NCBI GenBank assembly: GCA_021776735.1
Contig: JAJFFH010000070.1
Coordinates: 1-64,000 of the forward strand
Origin: Planctomycetota bacterium
GTDB lineage: Bacteria > Planctomycetota > PLA2
DNA length: 64,000 nt
Direction of reading: 5' to 3'
The notes beneath the pieces are model-generated. The model did no database searches. It worked only from the letters and a program-made list of their open reading frames with translations, and was not told the origin of the DNA. Positions 18,648-28,630 of the stretch are shown piece after piece (within the stretch, counting starts at the first letter, position 1; every line of letters starts with the position of its first letter). Position numbers and translations under genes: made by a program.

Positions 18648-20821
18648 ATGGAGAACCGGCGCGATTGGGCGCGTAAGCTCGTGGACCGCGATTTTTTCGC
18701 CGATGGCGTCGATCGGGAGCCCGACACGGGCGAAGCCGAGGCCGAGATCCCGGCGAGTACCGACAAGTACGAGATTCAGCGGAGGATCGGTCAGGGGGGG
18801 GCGGGGGCCGTGTATCTGGCCCGGGACAAGACCCTCAACCGTCCGGTGGCGCTGAAGTATCTGCGCCACGCCCGCCCCACCGACATCGAGCGCTTCTTGC
18901 GGGAAGCTCGCTTCGCCGCGCGCCTGAACAGCCCGGCCATCGTCCGCATCTACGAGTGCGGCGACGTCGACGGCGTCCCGTTCATCGCGATGCAGTACGT
19001 CGCTGGCCCCAACCTCTCCGACGCGACCCTGGAGGTTGCGGGCGTGGTGCGCGCCGTGCGGGAAGTCGCGGACGCCCTCGTGCACGCGCACGACGCCGGC
19101 ATCGTCCACCGCGACATCAAGCCCGAGAACATTCTCGTCGATGCCGCGGGCCGCGCGTATCTCACCGACTTCGGCATCGCCCGCGACCTGCAGCGTGAAC
19201 TCGGCGCAACGATCAGCGCGGAGGGCCAGATCATGGGCACGCCCGCGCTCATGCCGCCGGAGCAGGCGCGCGGCGACATCCACGCCGTCGATGCGCGTTC
19301 AGACGTGTATTCCCTGGGCGCGACGCTGTTCACGGTCCTGACCGGCCGCTGGCCGTTTTCCGGCGACCATGTCGTCGAGGTGCTGCACGCCGTCCTGAAC
19401 GAGGACGCGCCGCTCCTGCGCGCGTTCCGGCCCGATCTGGACCGCAACCTGGAAACGATCGTGCACCGCTGCATGCGCAAGCAGCGCGCGGACCGCTACG
19501 CGTCGATGCGCGAGGTCGTGGCTGCACTCGACGAACACCTCGAGGGCGCGGTCCGTCCGGTTGCCGGCGCGTGGTTCAGCGCGTTCGTCAAGAGCCGCGT
19601 GGACGACGGCCCGGAGAGACGGGAGCCAGAGAATCGGGAGGCAGCGGAATCGGAGGCGCAGGAACCCGGGCGGGACAAGACCGGGACAGCGAACGCCGAT
19701 ACGGACCACGACTGGCAGGCGGCGGTGCAGGCAGCGCAGGAGATCGCCGACTGGGATGTCTATCTCTACCGGGTCCGCACGGATCTGCCGCGCGCGTTCC
19801 CGCGGCTCGATCGCCTCATGGAGCGGCTGAGCAACATCCTGGCCGACCACCCGGCGTGCGCGTGGGCGCGGTTTTATCGCGGTGTCGCGCAAGTACGGCG
19901 GGGACGGCTGGCCGAAGGGCTCGACGACATGAACGCTCGATCGCCCGTGTGCGCGACCTCGGCGCCGCGTATTTTGAACTCGGCCGCGCCTATCTCGTGC
20001 AGCACTTTCAGGCCCACGCCCGGGCGCACGACCACTTCAGCGTTGCGGGAACAACCGCAAGCCTCGCTGCCACGCACACGCCGATCGAGCAGGCCGCGCT
20101 CGCTTTCGCCGAGGCCGGCCGCGTCAACCCCAATGCCCCGGCCTGGTACGAGCCGTACGCGCGCGCGGTGCTTTTGCTGGCCCACGACGACGCAGCCGGA
20201 TGCGCTGGCGCAACCGAAGCGATCCTGGATCACGAGCCCGACCTCGAGGAGGTGTGGAAGCTGCACGCCGAAGCGCGAGCCCGGCTCGACGACACCGCGG
20301 GCGCCCTCGCGGCCTACGAGCGCGCATTGGATATCCGCCGCAGCGACTTCGAGTGCCACCTGGCCCGCGCCGCCCTGCTGCCCCCGAAACAGGCGACCAC
20401 CGAGCTGCACGCCGCACTGAAGATTCACCCCGGACTCAAGCCCGCCCACGCCCGCCTCGCCCGCTTGGCCCTGGACGCCGCTCAACTCGACGAAGCCGAA
20501 GAACATGCGAACGCCGCGCAAGAAACCTACGAGGGCGAGGTGTGCCGCGCCGAGCTGTTCTTGCAACGCGACGATCCCGCGCGCGCCCTTAAGGCACTCG
20601 CCAAAGCCCGCGAGCTGCCGGGCTGCCAGAACCGCGTCAACTACCTGGAGGCGAACGCCTGGCTGGCCCGCGCCCGCCAAACGAGCGGCGAAGAGGCGCG
20701 GCAGGATCTCGACCGCATCCTCGCCCTCGAAGACATCGACGGCCGCTTCAAGGTCCCGGACAGCGAACCCTGGCGCAAGCTGCTTGCAAAAGCCAAAGAA
20801 GCACGGGCCAGGCTCACGTAG
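18648..20821 (+). CDS. Ser/Thr protein kinase with TPR-like C-terminus, interrupted by a frameshift near 19934
   Basis: IGQGGAGAVYLARD, HRDIKPENILVD, DFGIA, GTPALMPPEQARG; continuation in ORF 19571-20821. Confidence 0.88.
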
Positions 20822-20847
20822 GCACGCCGGAACGAAAGCGCGGCGAG

Positions 20848-20866
20848 AGCTGACGGACGGCGATGT
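20848..20866 (-). repeat. ATCGCCGTCCGT motif, left arm flanking hairpin repeats
   Basis: agctgacggacggcgatgt. Confidence 0.95.
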
Positions 20867-20910
20867 TTTTTTTGGGGGGGCTAGTGCGCGGGTGGGCTCG
20901 CTTAGCGGGG

Positions 20911-21145
20911 GAACCGCTAAGCGATGAACTCGGGGGCGCACGCCGCACAGGGTCTTTTGGCTCAACGGCTGACGCCGTTGAGGCTCTTGCGGGCGGAGGG
21001 ATCTATCGCTTGGCGGATGAACCGCTAAGCGATGAACTCGGGGGTGGGCGCGCACAGGGTCTTCTGGCTCAACGACTGACGCCGTTGAGGCTCTTGCGGG
21101 CGGAGGGCTCTTTCGCTTGGCGGAGGAACCGCTAAGCGATGAACT
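20911..21145. repeat. ~108-bp tandem repeat (about 2.2 units) with two hairpins per unit
   Basis: gaaccgctaagcgatgaact at 20911, 21019, 21126; CTCAACGGC/GCCGTTGAG and TCGCTTAGCGG/CCGCTAAGCGA inverted repeats. Confidence 0.92.
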
Positions 21146-21158
21146 CGAGGGCGGGTGC

Positions 21159-21177
21159 GCATCGCCGTCCGTACGCT
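21159..21177 (+). repeat. ATCGCCGTCCGT motif, right arm flanking hairpin repeats
   Basis: gcatcgccgtccgtacgct. Confidence 0.95.
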
Positions 21178-21188
21178 TTCGGCCCGTT

Positions 21189-22886
21189 TCAGCGCTTGAC
21201 GTAGCTTCCGCCGCTCAAGCGTGCTGCGGCAGCCAGCGCAGGAGAATCGACACCGATCGCCACGACGTGCAGCAGGACCATCCGTTCGCGGTTCAACTTC
21301 AGGAACTCGTCGCGGATCTTGGTTACGTCGCGAATGTCGCCGGCGGTCGGTGCGCCGTCGGTCAGCAGCACGATCGTATCGACCGTCTTGTCCTTGAGCG
21401 CGAACTCGAGGGCGTCCCAGATGTTGGTCGCGCCACCAGCCTTGACTTTGTTGATCTCGGCCAGCGCCTTCTTCCGGTTCTTCTCGTTGGCCTTCACCAT
21501 CTTGTTGAAGAGGTGGTCGATCTTGGCGTCAAAAAACACGAGGTTGAAGCGACCGTGCGGCGGGAAGCGGTTGATGACCGCCGTGAGTTCCAGCTTGAGC
21601 CGGTCGAGGCGTTTGCCTTGCATGCTGCCGGACTTGTCGCAGATGAACGCGGCGCGATCCGACACCAGATCGATGCCGTAAAAAACGTAGTCGTTGTTCG
21701 CGTCGGTGTCTTCCTCCCACAGTTCCTTGGGCACCTGCGGCGGCCTGAAGCCGATGGCGTGCGTGCCCCACCATCGCTCCCACACCTTGGCGCTGCGGCC
21801 GAACGGCTGGCCGGTCAGCGACGTGAGCGCGTTCGCGATTTCGAACTGGAACCGGCCGGTCGCGGTCTTGAGCGCCGCGATCAGGGGCGGGATCGCGGCG
21901 GCGGAGCGCGTGCCGGCAAGGCCGCGCGTCGCGCCCAGCGGCACCTGCCACGGCTTTTTGGCCCGCAGCAACGCCGCAAGTGCTGGGACGGCGTCCGCGC
22001 CGCCGGCGTGGCCGAGCGACTCGGCCGCCTTCGCGCGCAGCCGACTGCTCCCGCTCTTCGCGGCCTTGGCGAGTGCCTCGACCAGCGCCCGGTCACGGAG
22101 GCCGCCGCGCGCGATCAGGTCGTAGAGTTCCCATCGATCGCGAAACGACTTGGCCTTCTTCAACAGGTTTTGCACGGACCGTCCGCGTGCGCTCGCACCG
22201 GCGAGACGCGCGAGCCCGATGGTCGCCACTAGCCGCACGCGCGGATCCGCATCCTTGCGGCCCTCCGTGAACGCGTCGCGAAAGCGCTCGTCGGCACGCG
22301 CGGCTACCGCGAGCAGCGCGAGTACTCGCACGCCGGGCGGCTTCGCCCATGACAGCGATGACAACGCTGCCAGCTTGCCCGGCGCCAGGCCACGCAGGAC
22401 CGCCAGGATCGCGCCCTGCTCCTGGGATGACAGCCGCGCGCACCCAACGATAATCTCGCGGACTGCGCCGGACCGCGCCAGCACGTCGACGGCCGTGCGA
22501 CGCGCGCGGCGGTCGGCGTCTCCGAGCATGTTCGACGCCGCCTCGATGGCTTTTTTGGGATCGAGCTTGGCGAGTGCGCGCAGCGCCGTCGCCCGGTGGA
22601 ACGGATCGGTCCAATCGATCAGGCGATCCGCGATGAACTGGCGCTGGCCGGGCCAGCGGCGGTGCGCCAGGGCCTCGACGAACGCGCGCTTCACGACCGC
22701 TTCGCGCGCGTTGTCTGTTTCCCCGTACAGCCAACTGCTGACCCCGCTTCCCTTGATCTTGGCGATCGCGGCCACGGCCTTGCGCGCGTCCTTGTAGCGT
22801 TCGTTCTTCACAGCCGTCAAGAACGCGCCCTTGAGCGAGGCGAAGTCGGGCGCCAAACAAGCAAGCGCGAGCAGGGCCGGAATCAT
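21189..22886 (-). CDS. secreted HEAT-repeat + von Willebrand factor A protein
   Basis: ICDKSGSMQGKRLDRLK MIDAS, IVLLTDGAPTAGD; N-terminal HEAT repeats. Confidence 0.85.
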   Translation of the reverse strand: MIPALLALACLAPDFASLKGAFLTAVKNERYKDARKAVAAIAKIKGSGVSSWLYGETDNAREAVVKRAFVEALAHRRWPGQRQFIADRLIDWTDPFHRATALRALAKLDPKKAIEAASNMLGDADRRARRTAVDVLARSGAVREIIVGCARLSSQEQGAILAVLRGLAPGKLAALSSLSWAKPPGVRVLALLAVAARADERFRDAFTEGRKDADPRVRLVATIGLARLAGASARGRSVQNLLKKAKSFRDRWELYDLIARGGLRDRALVEALAKAAKSGSSRLRAKAAESLGHAGGADAVPALAALLRAKKPWQVPLGATRGLAGTRSAAAIPPLIAALKTATGRFQFEIANALTSLTGQPFGRSAKVWERWWGTHAIGFRPPQVPKELWEEDTDANNDYVFYGIDLVSDRAAFICDKSGSMQGKRLDRLKLELTAVINRFPPHGRFNLVFFDAKIDHLFNKMVKANEKNRKKALAEINKVKAGGATNIWDALEFALKDKTVDTIVLLTDGAPTAGDIRDVTKIRDEFLKLNRERMVLLHVVAIGVDSPALAAAARLSGGSYVKR

Positions 22887-22937
22887 GCCCCGCATCGTAA
22901 CGCTTTCACGGGGCGGGCCTCCGAGTACCCTGCGCCC

Positions 22938-24993
22938 GTGCGAACAGTCTCGATCCGGACGAGCCTCCTCTTGAGCCTCCTGCTGCTGATCGTCGCGCTG
23001 GCGGGGACGCTGCTGGCCGCCACATGGATCGGCCGCAAGCAGGGCGTCGAGACGGTGTCGCGGGAGCTCATCGAAAACCGGAGCATGCTCGTCTCCGCGA
23101 AGCTGGAACGGCTTCTCCACCCGGTTCACCAGACCCTGGCACTGCTGGGCCAATGGGGCCGCAGCGGCGAAGTCCTTGAGCCCACGGACACGGCGCGCCT
23201 GAACGCCCTGTTCATCTCGCTGTGCCGCGAAATTCCGCAGGTCTCCTCGGTCAACACCGGAGACGCCGACGGCAACGGCTATCTCCTGCTGCGCCGACCG
23301 GGCGGTCGGTGGCACAACCGCATCGTGCGGCGCCAGGCTTGGGGCGACCGGACGCGCTGGGAGGAATGGACGAGCAGTACGTTGTCGGGCACAACCCGCG
23401 TCCGAACGTGGGAAAAGAAACTCGACTACGACCCGCGCCAGCGGCCGTGGTACACACTCGCGGCCGAGCGCTCCGGCAAGGGCCCGGCGTGGTCCGAACC
23501 CTACACGTTCGCCACAACGGGACAGCGCGGGATCACGGCATCGATCCGGGTCATGCCCCAAGAGGGCCGACCCGTACGTGATCGCCTTCGATATCCTGCT
23601 CGCGGACCTCACGGACTTCACCCGAAGACTCCACGTCAGCCCGCGGGGGCTCGCCCTGATCCTCTCTCCGATGCTCCAATTCATCGCACTGCCGCGCGAC
23701 AAGTCCCTCGAAACACCGGAGGCCCGCGCCGCAGCTCTTGAAAGCGAAGACGAAACTCTCGGCATCCCGCTCCTCCGAGACGGCCGCACCGCCTGGGAAG
23801 CTCGCCTCAAACACGGTGAGGCCGAGCTCGGTTACTTCCAGTTCGAAAGCGGCGGCGAAACCTGGTGGGCCGGCGCGCTCGCCACACACCTGGGCGACGG
23901 GCAGGCCTTTCGCACGATCGTTCTCGTGCCCGAGGAGGATCTTGCCGCCGACATCCTCGCGCGGCGCTGGCAAATCGCCGTGGCTGCCGCCGTGGCGTTC
24001 GTGTTGGCGGTGCTGCTCGCGATCTGGCTGTCGCGGCGCTACGGCAAGCCGCTTCGTGAGATCGCGGAACAGAGTGCGCGCATCAGTTCGTTCGAGCTGG
24101 AGCAGCCCGTGTCCTGCACCGATTCCCGCCTCGAGGAAGTGCGCACACTCGCTCGCGCGCAAGAACGGATGCGCGGCGCGCTCCAGTCGTTTTCGAAGTA
24201 CGTACCCGTGGACATCGTGCGCGAATTGACCGAACGCGGCGAGGCCGCGCAGGTCGGCGGGCGCCACGAGACGCTCACGATCTTTTTCAGCGACATCCGC
24301 GGCTTCACCGGCATCATGGAACGCTGCGATCCGGACCAGCTCGCCGCCCAGCTCTCGGAGTACTTCGAAGCCATGGTCGGCATCCTCAAGGACGAGGGCG
24401 CGACCATCGACAAGTTCGTGGGCGACGCCATCGTCGCGTTCTGGAACGCCCCCCACCCACGGTCCAACCACGCAAAGTCCGGCGTCGCAGCCGCCCTGCG
24501 CTGTCGCGACGACCTGAGCGCGCGCAACCAGCGATGGAAGGCGGAAGGCAAGCCGGCGTTGCGAACATGCTTCGGCCTCGCCACCGGCGCCGTGATCGTG
24601 GGCAACTTCGGCGCGCCCCAGCGCCTGTCCTACACGGTCTTGGGCGACACCGTGAACGTGGCGGCACGCCTGGAGACCACCAACCGCGCGTACGGAACCG
24701 ACATTCTCGTCTCCGAAGCCGTGCGCCATGCCGCCGAAGACGCCTACCACTGGCGCGAGATCGGCATCGTCTCGGTCAAGGGCCGCACGCAGCCGATCGA
24801 CATGTACGAGCCCCTCGGCCGGCACGGCGAGGTCGATGCCGCGACCCTGGCCTGGGCCCGACAATACGAAGCCGCGTTGGCGGGACACCGCTCGGGCAAC
24901 AGCGGACGGACGGCGATGCTTTTGGACGAACTGGACGAGCAGCGCCCCGGCGATCTGTCGGTAAGAGCCCTGCGCGACGCCTGCGGCATGTGA
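22938..24993 (+). CDS. class III adenylate/guanylate cyclase with N-terminal TM/sensor region, frameshifted near 23566
   Basis: FFSDIRGFTGIMERCDPDQLA, FVGDAIVAFWNAP, VLGDTVNVAARLE; ORFs 22596-23741 and 23578-24993 join. Confidence 0.9.
24906..24917 (-). repeat. ATCGCCGTCCGT motif in cyclase C-terminus
   Basis: acggacggcgat. Confidence 0.9.
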
Positions 24994-25113
24994 CGCGGAG
25001 GCGCCAGGAGCGCGCCCGCCTGGCGAGATCGAGCGCCCATGCTGGGCGCGTCGGTCGTGCCGCCGTCGCTTGAACCAGCAAACGCTACGTGAACGTCAGT
25101 CGTGAACGCGAAC

Positions 25114-25207
25114 GGGGTCGGGGTCGGGGGCGGGTTCGGGTTCGGGATCGGGATCGGGTTCGGGGTCGGGGTCGGGTTCGGGGTCGGGGGCGGCGGCGGC
25201 GGCGGGG
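25114..25207. repeat. hexanucleotide tract GGGNTC-type (~13 units)
   Basis: ggggtc ggggtc gggggc gggttc gggttc gggatc gggatc ... Confidence 0.95.
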
Positions 25208-25219
25208 CGACGGCGACAT

Positions 25220-25238
25220 ACATCGCCGTCCGTACGCT
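25220..25238 (+). repeat. ATCGCCGTCCGT motif next to hexanucleotide tract
   Basis: acatcgccgtccgtacgct. Confidence 0.95.
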
Positions 25239-25299
25239 GCCGTCAGACCTCATGCAGTCTGACAACCCGTGACAGCCGCGGTTTTGCGCGGCCCCTCGT

Positions 25300-26466
25300 T
25301 TGCGCATCGCGGCGCGGAGCCGGACTGCGTTGCGTTTATTGGACATTCCCCCCATGCTCAGACCCGTCATGACGAACTCTGCCCCGTTGACGCGCGAGGT
25401 CATCAGCGACCCTGCCGCGTTCGCGGCGCTTCGCGATGAGTGGAACCGTCTGCTCGCGCGGGCGGACTGGCCCAACCCGTATGTCTTGCACGAGTGGCTA
25501 CAGGCGTGGTGGGAAGGGTTTCGCGGCGACCGCAAGCTGCATGTCGTCTTGGTGCGCGAAGGCGGCGAACTCGTGGCGGCGGCGCCGTGGATGATCGACA
25601 AGCGGACGCGCTCGGGTCTACCGGTGCGCGCGCTGTGTCCGCTAGGCCTCAACATCGGCTTTCCGGACGTGATCGTCGCCGGACCTCCGCGCGAGTGCCT
25701 GCAGCGGCTCGTCCTCGACACGCTGCGGGAAACGCGGTGCACGATCGCGCTGCTTCGCGGCGTGCGCGAGGATCAGCGCGCCGCACTCCGGTCGCTGCTC
25801 GACGACAGCGGCGGGCACTACCAGGACAACGACCTGCCGGAGATTTTTCTCGACGTCACCGGCGGCGCCGAGGGCTACAAGAGCGGGCGCAAGACCAAGT
25901 TCTGGGCAAACGTCCGCAACCGTACGAAGCGCATCGGCAAGGAGGGCGCGGTCACCTTCGAGCGCCACCGCGATGCGCGCGCCGCCGACGCGGTGATGGA
26001 AGCCATCTGCGCCATCAGCAACAAGAGCTGGAAAGGCGACGCGGGCACGGCAACCGGCCAGCAGGACACGTTCGAACGCGGATTCCGGCGCCTCCTCGAG
26101 CTCCAGGGCGAGCGCGGCGAAGCCGAGTTCTGCGTGCTCCGAGTCGATGGCCGCCCGATCGCGTACCGGATCGGCTACCTCTCGAACGGCTACTACTACG
26201 AGGCCGACATCGCGTTCGACCCCGAATGGAAACGCTTCTCGCCCGGCACGTTGCTCGGCCACTGGCACAACGAACAGCTCGTCGAGGAAGGCGTGAAAGA
26301 GATCGTGCTCGGCCAGGACTTTCCCTGGAAAAACGAGTGGAGCCCGAGCCGCCGCACCCTGCGCGACTTCATCGTCTACCGCAGCGCGAGTCCGTACGCG
26401 TGGCTCGTCGGCAAGGTCGATGCGTTTCGTGAGAAGCGCGCGAACAAACGCGACCAGCAAAAATAG
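25300..26466 (+). CDS. GNAT/CelD(BcsL)-like acetyltransferase
   Basis: NPYVLHEWLQAWWEGFRGDRKLHVVLVREGGELVAAAPW; C-terminal GNAT-like region. Confidence 0.8.
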   Translation: MRIAARSRTALRLLDIPPMLRPVMTNSAPLTREVISDPAAFAALRDEWNRLLARADWPNPYVLHEWLQAWWEGFRGDRKLHVVLVREGGELVAAAPWMIDKRTRSGLPVRALCPLGLNIGFPDVIVAGPPRECLQRLVLDTLRETRCTIALLRGVREDQRAALRSLLDDSGGHYQDNDLPEIFLDVTGGAEGYKSGRKTKFWANVRNRTKRIGKEGAVTFERHRDARAADAVMEAICAISNKSWKGDAGTATGQQDTFERGFRRLLELQGERGEAEFCVLRVDGRPIAYRIGYLSNGYYYEADIAFDPEWKRFSPGTLLGHWHNEQLVEEGVKEIVLGQDFPWKNEWSPSRRTLRDFIVYRSASPYAWLVGKVDAFREKRANKRDQQK

Positions 26467-26505
26467 GGGGCACGGAGGCAGCGCCGCGCGGCCGTTCGCC
26501 TCGGT

Positions 26506-27723
26506 CTAGCGGCTACCGGAAACCGGCTTGTGCGCGCGGGTCAAAAACAGTAACGCGAGCGCCGTCCCGAGCCGGTCCTTGGGGTTCATGCAGGTCGGAT
26601 CGACGAACGCGCCGTCCTCGCGCTGAATCTCCAGGAGATAGCGCCCTCCCTCGGGAAACCAGGAACGCCCGCCGATCAACTCGCGGCGCGCGAGGTCGCC
26701 GCAGCGTTCGAGGGCATACAGCCAGACGAAGTGGTACGACCCGTCGAGAAACGGTGCGTAGCCGGGATTGACGCGGACCGTGAAGTAGCGTCCCATCCAC
26801 GCGAATCCGTCTCGGATCGCCTTTTCGGTTTCCGGAGTTGCGCCGAGCTCGTCGTGGACCAGGAGCAGGCTGGCGACTCCCGCCGCAGTCATGCCGCCGC
26901 TTGCCCGACGATACGGCAACACGTTACTGCGCGCGATGTAGGGAAACGGCCGGGCCTCGTCCACCGCGTTCGCCGCGCCGCCGGGCACATGGATGGCGCG
27001 CGCGACCAGCGGCCCGTTCTCGCGCTGGGCTTTCAGGAGATAGGTCCGCGCTCTGCGAAACACTTCGTTCGGAACGGCCACGCCGCAGCGCGATGCGATC
27101 GACAGCGCCAGCAACGCGAACTGCGTCGAGGAGGTGTCGGCGGTGCCTCCCGAGTGAAAGTCGTTGGGGTAGTACCGCCAGCCGCCGTTCTTGGCCTGAA
27201 AGACCATCAGCTTCTTCGTGAGGTCGACCAGCCACGTCCAGTACGTGGTCTTGAACGGATGGCCCCTGGGTTTTTTGAAGCGGTGCAGCGTGCGCAAGAC
27301 GCGCCGGTCCCCCTGACGATAGTCGGGGCACGTCTTGGCCCCGGCGTATTCGGCCACGGCCATCAGCACGACCGCCATCTCGTAGGTCACGCCGGGCAGA
27401 CGGTGCCGCGTGCGAAGAAACGACAGCGCGCGCTTGAGCGTCTTGTGGTCGCGCGGCACGCCAGCTTTCATCAGCGCGTAGCAGATGATCGCCGTCGGCC
27501 CGCCCGCGTACGGATACGCGCGCCCCTTGTTGCCGTAGGTCCCGGTCCCGAGTGCGCCGCCCCAGCCCTTTTTCTTGTCGAACTCCTTGAGCAGGAAAGC
27601 GACGCCGCGCTGCACGCCGGTGTTCACGCTGGTCTCAAACGAGGGTGCGGCGTGACCGAAACAGGCCAGCGCCAGAACGACCAGGATGATCCGGCGACTC
27701 AGCGATCCCACGAGGATGTGAAC
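26506..27723 (-). CDS. secreted prenyltransferase/squalene-cyclase-fold repeat protein
   Basis: NTGVQRGVAFLLKEFDKKKGWGGALGTGTYGNKG...; alpha-toroid-like repeats. Confidence 0.65.
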   Translation of the reverse strand, partial: VHILVGSLSRRIILVVLALACFGHAAPSFETSVNTGVQRGVAFLLKEFDKKKGWGGALGTGTYGNKGRAYPYAGGPTAIICYALMKAGVPRDHKTLKRALSFLRTRHRLPGVTYEMAVVLMAVAEYAGAKTCPDYRQGDRRVLRTLHRFKKPRGHPFKTTYWTWLVDLTKKLMVFQAKNGGWRYYPNDFHSGGTADTSSTQFALLALSIASRCGVAVPNEVFRRARTYLLKAQRENGPLVARAIHVPGGAANAVDEARPFPYIARSNVLPYRRASGGMTAAGVASLLLVHDELGATPETEKAIRDGFAWMGRYFTVRVNPGYAPFLDGSYHFVWLYALERCGDLARRELIGGRSWFPEGGRYLLEIQREDGAFVDPTCMNPKDRLGTALALLFLTRAHKPVSGSR

Positions 27724-27725
27724 GG

Positions 27726-28607
27726 CTATGCGGGCTCGATCGCCACATGAACGGCGTGCGGAATCCTGGAGCGGATCTCGCGCTCGAGTTCGCGGACCGT
27801 TTCGACGCCTCCCGTCAGTTTCGCCTCCATGCTGATCAGCAGGGTTTCGGGCCCCAAGTGGATCGTCTTGAGGCTCACGACCTCCTTGACGCCGTCCACC
27901 ACGTCGATCGCGTCCTGGATGTGGACCTGATCCTCGGGCGACGCCGATTCGCCGATCAGGAACCGGTAGCAGCGGATCAGCAGAGCGATCGCGATCGCGC
28001 CGAGCAGGATCCCGACCGCAACCGTCGCGGCGCCGTCCGCCCAGGTCCAGCCGAGAATGTGCGCGGCGGAGACACCGGCCAGGGCGAACACGAGGCCGAG
28101 AAGCGCCCCGGCATCCTCGAGAAAAACGACGGACAGGTTCGGATCCTTGCTTTCGACAAAGAACCGCCACAGGGAACGGCCGCGGCGCTCCTTGTTGACC
28201 GCCTTCGTCGCCGCATACATCGCGTAGGCCTCAAACACCATCGAGGCGAGCAGGACGCCGTACGCCCAGCCGACGGACCGGATCGGTGTAGGGTTCAGCA
28301 GTTTGCTCACGCCCCCGTAAAGCGAAAACAGCGAACCGAGCGTAAACAGCACGAGCGCCACGACGAACGCCCAGAAGTAGCGCTCCGACCCGTAGCCGAA
28401 CGGGTGGGTCTTGTCCGGCGGCCGTTTCGCGCGGCTCATGCCGAATAGCAGCAGTGCCTGGTTGCCCGAGTCCGCAACACTGTGGATCGTCTCCGCCAGC
28501 ATCGCGCCGCTATGCGTGATGACGGCCGCCACGCCCTTCGTGACCGCGATGCAGAGGTTCGCGGTCAGAGCGGCGAGGACGACCTTTTTGGAATCCGCTG
28601 CCGCCAC
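27726..28607 (-). CDS. cation diffusion facilitator family transporter
   Basis: LTANLCIAVTKGVAAVITHSGAMLAETIHSVADSGNQALLLFG; HPFGYGSERYFWAF. Confidence 0.9.
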   Translation of the reverse strand: MAAADSKKVVLAALTANLCIAVTKGVAAVITHSGAMLAETIHSVADSGNQALLLFGMSRAKRPPDKTHPFGYGSERYFWAFVVALVLFTLGSLFSLYGGVSKLLNPTPIRSVGWAYGVLLASMVFEAYAMYAATKAVNKERRGRSLWRFFVESKDPNLSVVFLEDAGALLGLVFALAGVSAAHILGWTWADGAATVAVGILLGAIAIALLIRCYRFLIGESASPEDQVHIQDAIDVVDGVKEVVSLKTIHLGPETLLISMEAKLTGGVETVRELEREIRSRIPHAVHVAIEPA

Positions 28608-28630
28608 GCGCCAGAGGGTACCGTATGCCC

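Noticed and set aside
20861-20882. Poly-T/poly-G run (ttttttttgggggggc) as a regulatory site
   Set aside because: Could be an ordinary homopolymer next to the motif; no further support, though it is a likely sequencing-error spot.
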